From Planctomycetota bacterium (GTDB lineage: Bacteria > Planctomycetota > UBA11346), in the NCBI GenBank assembly GCA_028280785.1, contig JANQLF010000088.1:1-35236 (forward strand): DNA of 35,236 nucleotides, written 5' to 3'. The notes beneath the pieces are model-generated. The model was not told the DNA's origin. It worked only from the letters and a program-made list of their open reading frames with translations, and did not search any database. The position numbers were made by a program, and so were the translations under genes. Shown here in pieces: positions 25,201-32,521 of this stretch (its first letter is position 1; each line of letters starts with the position of its first letter).

Positions 25201-25677
25201 TCAGAAGAGGGTATTTACGTTGGTTTTGCTGTGGACGACTCAAAAATTATTGGCAGTGAACCACATAATTTTTGGAATGGTGATGTGATCGAAGTCCTGA
25301 TTGACAGTGGTGATAATAAGGAGCATCGCTTCTTCAAAGATGGCGACCATCAATTCTGGTTAGTCCCACAAATAGAGAAAAACCATCCGTATCTTGGTCA
25401 GTGGAAGCAGAAAAATGAAATTCCAAAAACGCGCTACGATATTAAGTCGGTAAAGGGTTCAGCGAAGAAACATAAAAATGGCTATGTAATTGAAGCGTTA
25501 ATTCCAGCTTCTGAAATTAAAAACTTTAATCCAAAAGTTGGTTCAAGCATCGGCTTCGCCACACTTATCACCATTAAGGGTCATGATCACAATAGAAACG
25601 TCTATTGGCCAATCAAAAAGCAATGGATTGTAACGAACCTTCCAAAGACCTGGGGATCACTTAAGCTTGCTGAGTAA
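22297..25677 (+). CDS. Secreted multidomain glycoside hydrolase (clan-A-like TIM barrel with carbohydrate-binding modules)
   Basis: The 1126-residue product has a signal peptide (1 to about 20). An N-terminal galactose-binding-like module follows (about 21-185), then a linker beta domain (about 210-320) and a TIM-barrel domain (about 325-700). Two Ig-like NEW3-type domains lie at about 735-815 and 825-905 (VPKNWEV..., LPKGWSV...). The C-terminal CBM9-like module (about 930-1126) opens with LDGDLSDW. Two clan-A-style catalytic glutamates are visible: acid/base Glu441 in WEIDNE and nucleophile Glu563 in WLTEFGWD, as in GH39/GH5-like enzymes. The exact family and substrate cannot be named by eye. 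GAGGAA lies 6 bases before the ATG; an upstream TTG at 22291 is unlikely. No sulfatase, transporter or other hydrolase gene is adjacent. Confidence 0.8.
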   Translation: MRMLSAIFVCCLLLSQELAASEVVAEDFEATQWHVDQYSRARGKAALSMEAAPEASASKKSLHLTVPFNGKEFQWCTVKPVAPLYIPGVLKRVRFWAKISDASYGIELGFQNGWYQGKQDKKGLKHSFQFKAANTWQLCEMDIPGDWRQPLALASFNVHNWSKEKQAKEVQIWIDDISIETDLSNVDKQGRLKSWAANPNERSGEKKKHPHTPLFELTAKPHELCAVYVEQDAAFDLSVRSWLGKAINGSLAYVVRDHQEQEVTKGSSKVSIQSVYKQELKIPKQGFGLYYLDLALFYDGNVEKQRIRFVQLPKAVDLSEEQRDRSPYGLNVHGGRAVLITPFTKAGIPWFRDYVFNKNHSKICRGKDGEYNGWPYFKPLVEQYKKHNVRVLGCRGGRMQHITKEQAESGVFPPLKQEWIDEYTDLVKRFPYIHHWEIDNEYDLHKENYEIEKTIGWKNYGVNHRDFGKMMKDVTGGKKFAVENGRAGIWPDRLEEQIDGGYFKDIQVANVHHYSGIEPAEINYGNFNTGFDGRKGRLFFDNLRATKKVAQKDGVKREVWLTEFGWDTKAGHVVSHYEQAAFLPRGFMCFIMADIDKSFWFFDIDSNTADNFFDGCGLLMHHPNFEPKLALSAMAGLTQRLPDPKALGQVNIGDGTWGYAFEQSGKVVVALFSVTDDKGPSYTFEAEALHDFLGNPIGDKKVQLSLAPVYATGIKKTDPLYLQTAYGLNSDYLVYSAVGDTIQSRLGIHNNRVQAMNGHVSFEVPKNWEVSDQTRFTVGKPGSREEVPFNIKVPLDAPIGEHKAYAVIHESGTLIKRIPLRILVQNPVNMEVSAIMYRPGKTEVVVKVRNTSQNVVNGSLDVSLPKGWSVETPSVAIDGLAAEETKEIKLALDWKAEWKADEQAMVTVKTQTGFQLTKAIVPNHYTIHKAKNLSLDGDLSDWAPESKWSTWMMGVDMGEAQTDMHVAWSEEGIYVGFAVDDSKIIGSEPHNFWNGDVIEVLIDSGDNKEHRFFKDGDHQFWLVPQIEKNHPYLGQWKQKNEIPKTRYDIKSVKGSAKKHKNGYVIEALIPASEIKNFNPKVGSSIGFATLITIKGHDHNRNVYWPIKKQWIVTNLPKTWGSLKLAE

Positions 25678-25679
25678 TT

Positions 25680-25741
25680 TTCCAACCACTGATAAACACT
25701 GATAATATCTGAGAAAATTTTGTGTCTATCTGTGGTTGAAA
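25680..25741. repeat. Dispersed CCACAGAT-type inverted repeat, copy 2
   Basis: This copy lies between the convergent glycoside hydrolase and fabV genes. It shares TTCCAACCAC, AATATCTGAGAA and ATCTGTGGTTGAAA with the copy at 9669-9741 and is about 11 bases shorter in the left half. Its ends match as an inverted repeat in 10 of 11 positions (25683-25693 with 25728-25738). A short tandem CACTGAT repeat is visible at the left. Confidence 0.8.
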
Positions 25742-25749
25742 ATTAACGC

Positions 25750-26940
25750 TTACAGCTCGCGGTGTGTTTCAACTTCTTCTTCATAGTCAACGCCATCAAC
25801 ACCGAAGCCGAATAATTTATCGAATTCATATTCGAAACCATTGTAGTCGGTAACGTCGCGTAGATTTTCGGTAGTGACTGTCGGCCAAATTTCATTGACT
25901 TTGGCTTGGATGTCAGCTGATAATTCCAAATCATCCATGCGAATACGGCCGTTGTCATCAACGCTAGGTGTAGCACCAGGACCAATGTGATCTTTAAATA
26001 AACGCACAATTTGTTCGATGCAGCCTTCGTGATTACCAGCTTCTTTCATAACTTTGTATAAAATACTGGTGTAAAGCGTTACCACGGGGATTGCCGACGA
26101 GGCTTGGGTAACCAATGCTTTATTCACACTTACTAATGCACTACCATTGCAGGCTGATTTCATTGCAGCATCAATGTCTTTAGCTTGTGCTTCTAAATCT
26201 TCTTTGGCTTTGCCGATGGTGCCGCTGCGATACAGCGCATGAGTCACTTCGGGACCAATATAACTATAGGCAACACTGCGGCAGCCATCATTTAATAGGC
26301 CAGCTTCATTCAGTGCATTAATCCACAATTTCCAGTCATCGCCACCCATGACACGCTGTGTGTGTTCTATTTCTTCGTCATTGGCAGATTCTATTTCAAC
26401 TTCTTCAATTGTGCTATCGCGTAAATTAATGTTTTTACCACGAAAGGTTTCGCCGATTGGTTTTAAGACACTGCTCCACAAGGTATCGCTATCAGGATCT
26501 TTTCGTTTGGGGCTGGCTAAGCTGTAAATAATTAAGTCGAGTTTGCCATAGCGATCTTTTAAAATATCGATGACCTGTTGTTTGCTTTCATGGGCAAAGG
26601 CATCAATGTTTAAGGTTTCTAAATGCTTGCCTTCAGCTTTTGCCGCTGCATGCGCAGCACAGACATTATACCAGCCGGCGCTGCCATCTTTTTTTTCATC
26701 ACTGGGTCGCTCAAAGCACAGGCCGAGTGTTTTAGCGCCGAGGCCAAAGCAGGCGGTTAAGGTGCTCGCTAGTCCATAACCAGTGCTGGAACCGATAACC
26801 AATACATTATCAAAAGAGCCGTTTGATTCTTGCTTGGCAAGTTCAATTTGTGCTTGAACGTTGGCCTCGCATCCAGCTGGATGAGCGTTGAGGCAGATAA
26901 ATCCGCGCTTACGTGGTCCAGTGATTTTTTTCTTAGCCAT
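25750..26940 (-). CDS. fabV: Trans-2-enoyl-CoA/ACP reductase FabV
   Basis: FabV is an NADH-dependent enoyl reductase of the short-chain dehydrogenase superfamily, larger than FabI and naturally insensitive to triclosan in the bacteria studied. The protein (396 residues, usual length) shows the N-terminal RGFICLNAHPAGCE segment, the cofactor loop GSSTGYGLAS (50-59), IIYSLASPKRKDP, and the family's Tyr-x8-Lys catalytic pair as Tyr237 and Lys246 in YRSGTIGKAK. I chose the ATG at 26940 because AAGGAAGGGAG precedes it directly; the frame stays open to 27027 but has no conserved residues there. It diverges from fabI across 98 bp, so the two enoyl reductases could be co-regulated. Confidence 0.96.
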   Translation of the reverse strand: MAKKKITGPRKRGFICLNAHPAGCEANVQAQIELAKQESNGSFDNVLVIGSSTGYGLASTLTACFGLGAKTLGLCFERPSDEKKDGSAGWYNVCAAHAAAKAEGKHLETLNIDAFAHESKQQVIDILKDRYGKLDLIIYSLASPKRKDPDSDTLWSSVLKPIGETFRGKNINLRDSTIEEVEIESANDEEIEHTQRVMGGDDWKLWINALNEAGLLNDGCRSVAYSYIGPEVTHALYRSGTIGKAKEDLEAQAKDIDAAMKSACNGSALVSVNKALVTQASSAIPVVTLYTSILYKVMKEAGNHEGCIEQIVRLFKDHIGPGATPSVDDNGRIRMDDLELSADIQAKVNEIWPTVTTENLRDVTDYNGFEYEFDKLFGFGVDGVDYEEEVETHREL

Positions 26941-27038
26941 GGGGCTCCCTTCCTTGGTCGGCACATGTTGGGGCCATGGCGCATGAGTCAACCTGAGTGG
27001 GACTTGTCCACCTGCCCATTCGACCAACGATATGGGTA

Positions 27039-27812
27039 ATGAAATTACAAGGTAAAACGCTACTTGTCTGTGGTATTGCTAACGAGCGCAGTATCGCGTC
27101 AGCCATAGCACAGGCTGCTCACGCTGCTGGCGCGCGCCTTATTGCGACCTACCAAGATGAGCGATTAAAAAAGCGTGTTGAAGCGGTGATGACCGAGTTT
27201 GGCGACGGACATTTATGCTGTGCCTGTGATGTCAGTGATCCTGCGAGCATAAAAGAATTTCAGGAACAATTACAAGCTGCGGGTGTGTTCATTGATGGTG
27301 TTGTTCACGCCATTGCCTATGGCCGTCTACATGATGACGACGGAAACGCAATTAGTGTGATGGAAACAAGTGAGGCTGATTTTTCTAAAGCGCTACAAAT
27401 AAGCGCGCATAGTTTATCGAAAATTTGTCAAGCAGTTACTTCGCAATTAAATGATCAGGCAAGTGTTGTTGCGATCACTTATGCAGGTGCAACACAAATC
27501 AAACCTGGATACAATATTATGGGTGTGGCCAAGGCTGCGCTTGAAGCAGAGATACGGTATTTAGCGTACGAACTCGGTGCACGAGGTATTCGTGTAAATG
27601 GTATTAGTGCTGGACCAATTCGTACCTTAGCCTCGAGTGCTGTGCCGGGATTTAAACAACGTTTGGAAGATCACGCTGAACGTTCCTTATTGCGCCGCAA
27701 TATTAATGCAGAAGAAGTGGCGCAGACGGCACAATTTTTATTAAGCGATGCAGCGTCAGGCATAAGTGGGGAAATTATTTTTGTCGATGCTGGCGCACAT
27801 CTACGAGCTTAA
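27039..27812 (+). CDS. fabI: Enoyl-[acyl-carrier-protein] reductase FabI
   Basis: FabI performs the last reduction of each fatty-acid elongation cycle. The protein has the NADH-binding start GIANERSIASAIA (12-24), the FabI-type active site Tyr148 and Tyr158-x6-Lys165 (TYAG, then YNIMGVAK), and the conserved RVNGISAGPIRTLA and DAGAHLRA-type C-terminus. At the position of the E. coli triclosan-contact glycine Gly93 it has Ala (HAIAYG), a natural variant in many FabI proteins. I chose the ATG at 27039, giving 257 residues, since MKLQGKTLLVCG is the normal N-terminus; the longer frame from 26997 adds nothing conserved. No clear Shine-Dalgarno sequence precedes it. The U32 gene follows after 2 bp. 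Confidence 0.95.
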   Translation: MKLQGKTLLVCGIANERSIASAIAQAAHAAGARLIATYQDERLKKRVEAVMTEFGDGHLCCACDVSDPASIKEFQEQLQAAGVFIDGVVHAIAYGRLHDDDGNAISVMETSEADFSKALQISAHSLSKICQAVTSQLNDQASVVAITYAGATQIKPGYNIMGVAKAALEAEIRYLAYELGARGIRVNGISAGPIRTLASSAVPGFKQRLEDHAERSLLRRNINAEEVAQTAQFLLSDAASGISGEIIFVDAGAHLRA

Positions 27813-27814
27813 AG

Positions 27815-30223
27815 ATGGATACGTGGTCTCCTGAAATTTTAGCACCTGCGGGTTCACCGGATTGCCTACCGGCTGCAGTCGCCGGTGGAGCCAATGCGGT
27901 TTATTTAGGTTTGCGTCACTTCAATGCTCGCGGTCGCGCGGAAAACTTTCGTCTTGCTGATTTACCAAATCACATGGATTATTTACATCATCATGGTTTA
28001 AAAGGCTACGTAGTTTTAAATACCTTATTGCATGATGATGAATTTAATAAAGCCCTTGATATGGCTTGTCGTGCACACCAAGCCGGTATCGATGCAGTTT
28101 TAGTACAGGATTTAGGCTTATGGCATTGCCTGCGCGAACATATACCTGATTTAGAATTACACGCTTCGACTCAAATGACTGTTCATTGTAAAAGCCAAAT
28201 AAAACAACTGGCTGGCTTAGGGGCCAAGCGTATTGTTTTAGCACGCGAATTGTCTGCTGAAGAATTACAAGCATTAACGACTTATGCTGCCAGTTTAGAT
28301 GTAGAAACGGAACATTTTATTCACGGCGCATTATGTTATGCATTTAGTGGTCAGTGTTTAATGTCTAATTTTTCTGGTTGTCGCAGTGCTAACCGTGGAA
28401 CCTGCGCGCAAAATTGTCGCTATGATTATCAGAGCAGAAACGCCAATGATTACGACACCGTGATAAGCATGAAAGATCTGAGTCTTATCGATGCTGTTCC
28501 GATGATGGCGAATGCGGGGGTCGCTTCGTTAAAAATCGAAGGGCGGCTCAAGGGACCCGATTATGTATACACCGTTAGTCATTCGTTTCGACAAGCTGTT
28601 GATGCATGGGTGGCAAAAAAATCACTGCAATCGGAGCGTGTTAAAGAGGAATTAAAGCGCGTATTTTCTCGTGGCCACACCAGTGCGCCAATCGATGGTA
28701 TCTATGATCAGCGCAGTCGATTAAGTCGTCAACAACTTGATCAAACTGAAAAAGCCGACGCAGTTATTATACGCATTGATCGCCAACGTGGTGAAGCGCT
28801 ATTGCGAGCACAGCGCGCACCACAGGTCGGACAAGGTTTTTCGATGACACTTGGTCAATTTCGCGATGGTTTTTTGATAACGCATGTTGAGGCCAAGCAA
28901 GAAAAACAATGGCAATGTAAAATTCGTATTCAAGAACAGGGCGCATTTATTCCGTCACAAACTCCTGTGTATTTAAATAGCGATCAGGCATTTAAGCAGG
29001 AGGTTGAACAAGCTATTAAATCTATTCCAACAATTGAGGTTAAGAAGCCATTGAAGTTTACGCTCAGTGGCGCTGTTGATGAGCCTCTAGTATTAAACGC
29101 GGGTTGGGGCGATATATCGATTAACATTCAATCAGAAATTCCGTTGCAAGTAGCGCAAAAACAATCTTTGGATGATGATCGACTGCAGGCAACATTGGCT
29201 GCATTGGGCGAAACAGATTTCACTTGCGAATCATTAATCAATAATATTCAAGGTTCGTGTTTTCTACCAAATAAATATTTAAAGCAAATGCGCCGCGACT
29301 GCATCGCACAGTTGGAGCAAGCACAGCGTGATCAACAAGACGCGACACCGAGTTTTGCAATTGTTCCATCAGAAAAAGAGATTCAGCAACGCTCGACAAA
29401 GATTATTTGTGTTGTTGGTAGTGTTGATGCAATAGATGATGCTTTCGAACAGGGCGCAGATTATGTGTGCTTAGATGATCCACTCTTAGATTTATGGTCA
29501 AATGATGCTCAGGAATTACATCTACCAGAAAACACCTTTATTCGTCACTCACCCATTCGCTATTGCTCACCGCATATTGCTCAGATTGGCGTGCCAGTCC
29601 TCGCCGGGCACATCGGTGTTATTGAAGCGGCACAACGTGCAGGCTTAAGCAGTGTTGCCGATCATTACTGCAATGTAGTGAATAGCTGGACGCTGAAATC
29701 TTTGGCACAGCAGGGGGTGGATGCTGCGATTTTAAGCTTGGAATGTAGCGCGCGCGAAGTGGCTCGACTCTGCGCTCGTTGCCACGATCCAGCGTTGCCA
29801 CACTTATGGCTGACGGTTCATGGACGACTGCCATCAATGCTGACCAGGCAGGATCATGGCTTGGTTGCTGGCCAACAGCAGCTGATTCAAGCCCATCAAC
29901 GAGATGGTGGTCTTGCTTATGAGATTCAGCGGCGCCTTGATCACGATACGGTACTGTGGGAAGCCCGACGCTTATTAGCCAGTCGTTCGGTGATGCAAAC
30001 TTGTAACTTGGTTGATGGTTGGGTTTTAGAATTGGCCGACTTAGACAAGCAGGGAGTAGCAGCGTTTACTGCTGCTTATGTGCAATTGCGTGATGGTGTT
30101 GACGTTCATGGATTGCTGTCTGAGCTTTGCCAATCCTATTACCGGCATGGGACCTTTCCTGGCCATTTAGAGACTGGTAGCCGGGCTTTGGATGACCTGC
30201 AAATGCAGCAGCGCGATGCTTAG
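27815..30223 (+). CDS. U32 peptidase-family protein, RlhA-like (large form)
   Basis: The full U32 signature is present: E166-HFIHGALC174-YAFSGQC181-LMS, followed by GCRSANRGTCAQNCR (Cys189, Cys197, Cys201), cysteines that in RlhA/TrhP/UbiU-type members bind an iron-sulfur cluster. The N-terminal domain (about 5-330) is the TIM-barrel U32 core, and residues after about 350 fit the extra C-terminal domains found in large members such as E. coli RlhA (YdcP), which hydroxylates C2501 of 23S rRNA. The closest role is thus RNA hydroxylation rather than proteolysis, but this is by family resemblance. At 802 residues it is longer than RlhA (about 650). It starts 2 bp after fabI and is probably co-transcribed with it. 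Confidence 0.88.
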   Translation: MDTWSPEILAPAGSPDCLPAAVAGGANAVYLGLRHFNARGRAENFRLADLPNHMDYLHHHGLKGYVVLNTLLHDDEFNKALDMACRAHQAGIDAVLVQDLGLWHCLREHIPDLELHASTQMTVHCKSQIKQLAGLGAKRIVLARELSAEELQALTTYAASLDVETEHFIHGALCYAFSGQCLMSNFSGCRSANRGTCAQNCRYDYQSRNANDYDTVISMKDLSLIDAVPMMANAGVASLKIEGRLKGPDYVYTVSHSFRQAVDAWVAKKSLQSERVKEELKRVFSRGHTSAPIDGIYDQRSRLSRQQLDQTEKADAVIIRIDRQRGEALLRAQRAPQVGQGFSMTLGQFRDGFLITHVEAKQEKQWQCKIRIQEQGAFIPSQTPVYLNSDQAFKQEVEQAIKSIPTIEVKKPLKFTLSGAVDEPLVLNAGWGDISINIQSEIPLQVAQKQSLDDDRLQATLAALGETDFTCESLINNIQGSCFLPNKYLKQMRRDCIAQLEQAQRDQQDATPSFAIVPSEKEIQQRSTKIICVVGSVDAIDDAFEQGADYVCLDDPLLDLWSNDAQELHLPENTFIRHSPIRYCSPHIAQIGVPVLAGHIGVIEAAQRAGLSSVADHYCNVVNSWTLKSLAQQGVDAAILSLECSAREVARLCARCHDPALPHLWLTVHGRLPSMLTRQDHGLVAGQQQLIQAHQRDGGLAYEIQRRLDHDTVLWEARRLLASRSVMQTCNLVDGWVLELADLDKQGVAAFTAAYVQLRDGVDVHGLLSELCQSYYRHGTFPGHLETGSRALDDLQMQQRDA

Positions 30224-30293
30224 GAAGACATAAACACGGGCTAGTAATAGGGTACAGGACGCGTACAACATTCACCTAGTTTGGGAACTGCGT

Positions 30294-31889
30294 ATGCGAC
30301 TTCTATCACTTGTTTTAAGTATCATTCTCTTAGCTGCTTGTAGCACCCCACGTGGGACAGAAGCACGTCGTCAAAAGGCCCTCGACGCAGTTGGCATGCA
30401 CGACTATGCCACAGCAGCTGCGATGGTTGATAAAATCTATGGTGGTAAGGGTGACGAAGGACCTGGAAAAGAAAAACATCGGCTTTTATGGTACATGCAA
30501 AAAAGTGCCCTGGCCGTAATGCAGAATGATTTTAAGCGCACCGAACAATTCACCACCATTGCTGGTGAATTAGTTGATGCGCGTCGTGGCATAAGCGTTG
30601 GTGGCGCAGTTGGATCTGCCATGGCTAATGAAACGGTTCGTGCCTACGACGGCGAGGCGTTTGAGCACATTCAAGTTGATTTAGTTCGTTCATTAAATCA
30701 TTTGGTGCAGGCGCAAATACTCGAAGGTATTTACGTCCCATCGTATGAAATTATTAAAGACACCGATGGTAGTATGAATGGTCCAGGTGTGGTTGATGCG
30801 ACCATTGACTTTAAAGATCATTATGAGCGTGCGCGTAACGCTGCACGTCGTATGACGCTCGATCAGTTAAAAGAGACTGAAGACGCAGCTGGCCGCCGTC
30901 GCTATAAGAAAGATCCATTTGCTAATTTATATACTGGGGCCTTGGTGATGGCGATGCCAAAGCCAAATAATCCCGATCGTCAATTAGCTGATGCAATGTT
31001 TTTCCGTGCCATGGAAGCGTATCCAGAAGATATTGATGTTTATGCAAAAGATCGAAATTTCGAATTTGAATTGCGTGGCGTACCTAAATTCGCAGAAACA
31101 TTACAAGCGCGTAACGGTCTGATTTACAATAATAAAGATTACAAAAGCAAAGAGAAGTTGAATTGGAAAAAGGGGCAAGGTTCTTTGTTGATTATTCAAC
31201 AAGACGGATTTATTGCCCGACCAAAGACGCTCGACATTCGCATTATTTCTGCAGTTGGTGCAGCACCTAAGGATTCACAACAATTTCATGTTGGTGGCGT
31301 AGCTTTTTATGCCAATGGACCGCAAACCTCAGGTTTAGAAACTCTGAGTGCTCTTCAATTGCCGGGCGATGTTGTGGATGACTTTTTTGGCTCTGGCTTG
31401 GCAGTTATGGGCTTTGCAATGCCAGTACATGAAGCTGACGAAACACTGCCTGGTCTTGGTTTAATCAGTGTGTTTGACCAAAGTGGCAATACTACTGTTG
31501 AGCAAGAGCTGGCAGTTGTTAGCGATCTCGATGCTTATGCGCGTGCGACGCTCAAAGACGAGCAAGGACCTTTATTTATAAAAACCTTTACCCGTGCTGC
31601 TGCAAAACAAGTTGCTGCGCATGTGGCCGCTGAAGAAGCTATGCAGGAAGATGTGGCAACAGGACTGTTTACACGTTTCTTTGGTAGCGCAGTTGCAACC
31701 ATGACCGAAGTTGCTGATACGCGGTCTTGGTGGTTATTACCAAATCATATTTCAGCGACGATGATTGACCTGCCTGCTGGCACCTATCGTTTACATATAT
31801 CTCATGGCGGTGGCAGTATGGATCTCGGTGAGGTGACCATACAAGAAAATCGTCTTGCAATAATTCCATCACGAACCTTTAAACCTTAA
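30294..31889 (+). CDS. Outer-membrane-type lipoprotein, COG3014-like
   Basis: The N-terminus is a lipoprotein signal peptide with lipobox LLAAC and the modified cysteine at residue 16. The 531-residue protein then has a helical, TPR-like N-terminal half (KALDAVGMHDYATAAAMVDKI, ALAVMQNDFKRTEQF) and a C-terminal half with beta-sandwich character (from about residue 300). It resembles the uncharacterised COG3014 lipoproteins, which in several proteobacteria lie beside lpoB-like genes, as here; this match is by recall of architecture and neighbourhood. The start has GGGA 9 bases upstream and follows the U32 gene after 70 bp. The lpoB-like gene follows after 24 bp. Its probable place is the outer membrane periplasmic face, in cell-wall assembly. 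Confidence 0.72.
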   Translation: MRLLSLVLSIILLAACSTPRGTEARRQKALDAVGMHDYATAAAMVDKIYGGKGDEGPGKEKHRLLWYMQKSALAVMQNDFKRTEQFTTIAGELVDARRGISVGGAVGSAMANETVRAYDGEAFEHIQVDLVRSLNHLVQAQILEGIYVPSYEIIKDTDGSMNGPGVVDATIDFKDHYERARNAARRMTLDQLKETEDAAGRRRYKKDPFANLYTGALVMAMPKPNNPDRQLADAMFFRAMEAYPEDIDVYAKDRNFEFELRGVPKFAETLQARNGLIYNNKDYKSKEKLNWKKGQGSLLIIQQDGFIARPKTLDIRIISAVGAAPKDSQQFHVGGVAFYANGPQTSGLETLSALQLPGDVVDDFFGSGLAVMGFAMPVHEADETLPGLGLISVFDQSGNTTVEQELAVVSDLDAYARATLKDEQGPLFIKTFTRAAAKQVAAHVAAEEAMQEDVATGLFTRFFGSAVATMTEVADTRSWWLLPNHISATMIDLPAGTYRLHISHGGGSMDLGEVTIQENRLAIIPSRTFKP

Positions 31890-31913
31890 TTTCTTTCTTT
31901 CAAAGGAACCAAC

Positions 31914-32516
31914 ATGCGTACATCAATTTGTATTTCCGCTATATTTATCATGCTCGGCATTATGATGCTGAGTGCTTGTGGCGGCCCAAAAGTAACTCGT
32001 ACTGAGCGTGGAGCTCGTGACTTGACTGGTAAGTGGAATGACACCGATAGTCAAATCGTTGCCGGAGATTTAACCAAATTAATCGTTGGTGGTCCTTGGA
32101 TTAACGAATTTGTTTTGGCCAATAGTAAAAAGCCTGTCGTTCAAGTTGCTGATATCACTGTGCAATCAAATGGTGAAGTCATCAATACTGATATATTCGC
32201 AAAAGAAATTCGTAATGCGATGTTAAACAGCGGTAAAATTAAAGTGCGCAGTGGTGCTCGTAGTGGTGACACCCGTAATGTCTTGAAAGACCAAGACAAG
32301 CATGCTTCTAGCGATACTAAAAAGAAGATGTTCCAAGAAACTGGATCTGACTTCATTTTAACCGGTTCTATTAACGTACAAAATGACCAACAAGGTCGTA
32401 AAAAAGATAAGACCTACGCAGTGGACATGGAATTACGTAGCGTGCAAACCAACGAAATCGTTTGGGCGGATCGCGTACAAATTACCAAGCAAGTGGACCG
32501 CGGTTTATTTAGATAG
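31914..32516 (+). CDS. LpoB-like penicillin-binding-protein activator lipoprotein
   Basis: A lipoprotein signal peptide with lipobox MLSAC (lipidated Cys22) precedes a 178-residue domain matching the LpoB family: ERGARDLTGKWNDTDSQ, VVQVADITVQSNGEVINTDIF, GSDFILTGSI and VDMELRSVQTNEIVWAD. In E. coli, LpoB reaches from the outer membrane through the peptidoglycan to stimulate the PBP1b synthase. The family assignment is strong; the actual partner here is unknown, since no PBP gene is in the window. AAAGGAA precedes the ATG by 6 bases. It is co-transcribed with the COG3014-like gene and, 5 bp downstream, the Ser/Thr kinase, which places envelope synthesis and a phosphorylation sensor in one operon. 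Confidence 0.88.
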   Translation: MRTSICISAIFIMLGIMMLSACGGPKVTRTERGARDLTGKWNDTDSQIVAGDLTKLIVGGPWINEFVLANSKKPVVQVADITVQSNGEVINTDIFAKEIRNAMLNSGKIKVRSGARSGDTRNVLKDQDKHASSDTKKKMFQETGSDFILTGSINVQNDQQGRKKDKTYAVDMELRSVQTNEIVWADRVQITKQVDRGLFR

Positions 32517-32521
32517 GCTTT

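Noticed and set aside
26941..27038. Extended starts for fabV (27027) and fabI (26997) that would overlap each other
   Set aside because: Both extensions lack conserved residues. FabV has a strong ribosome-binding site at the shorter start, and the normal FabI N-terminus begins at 27039.
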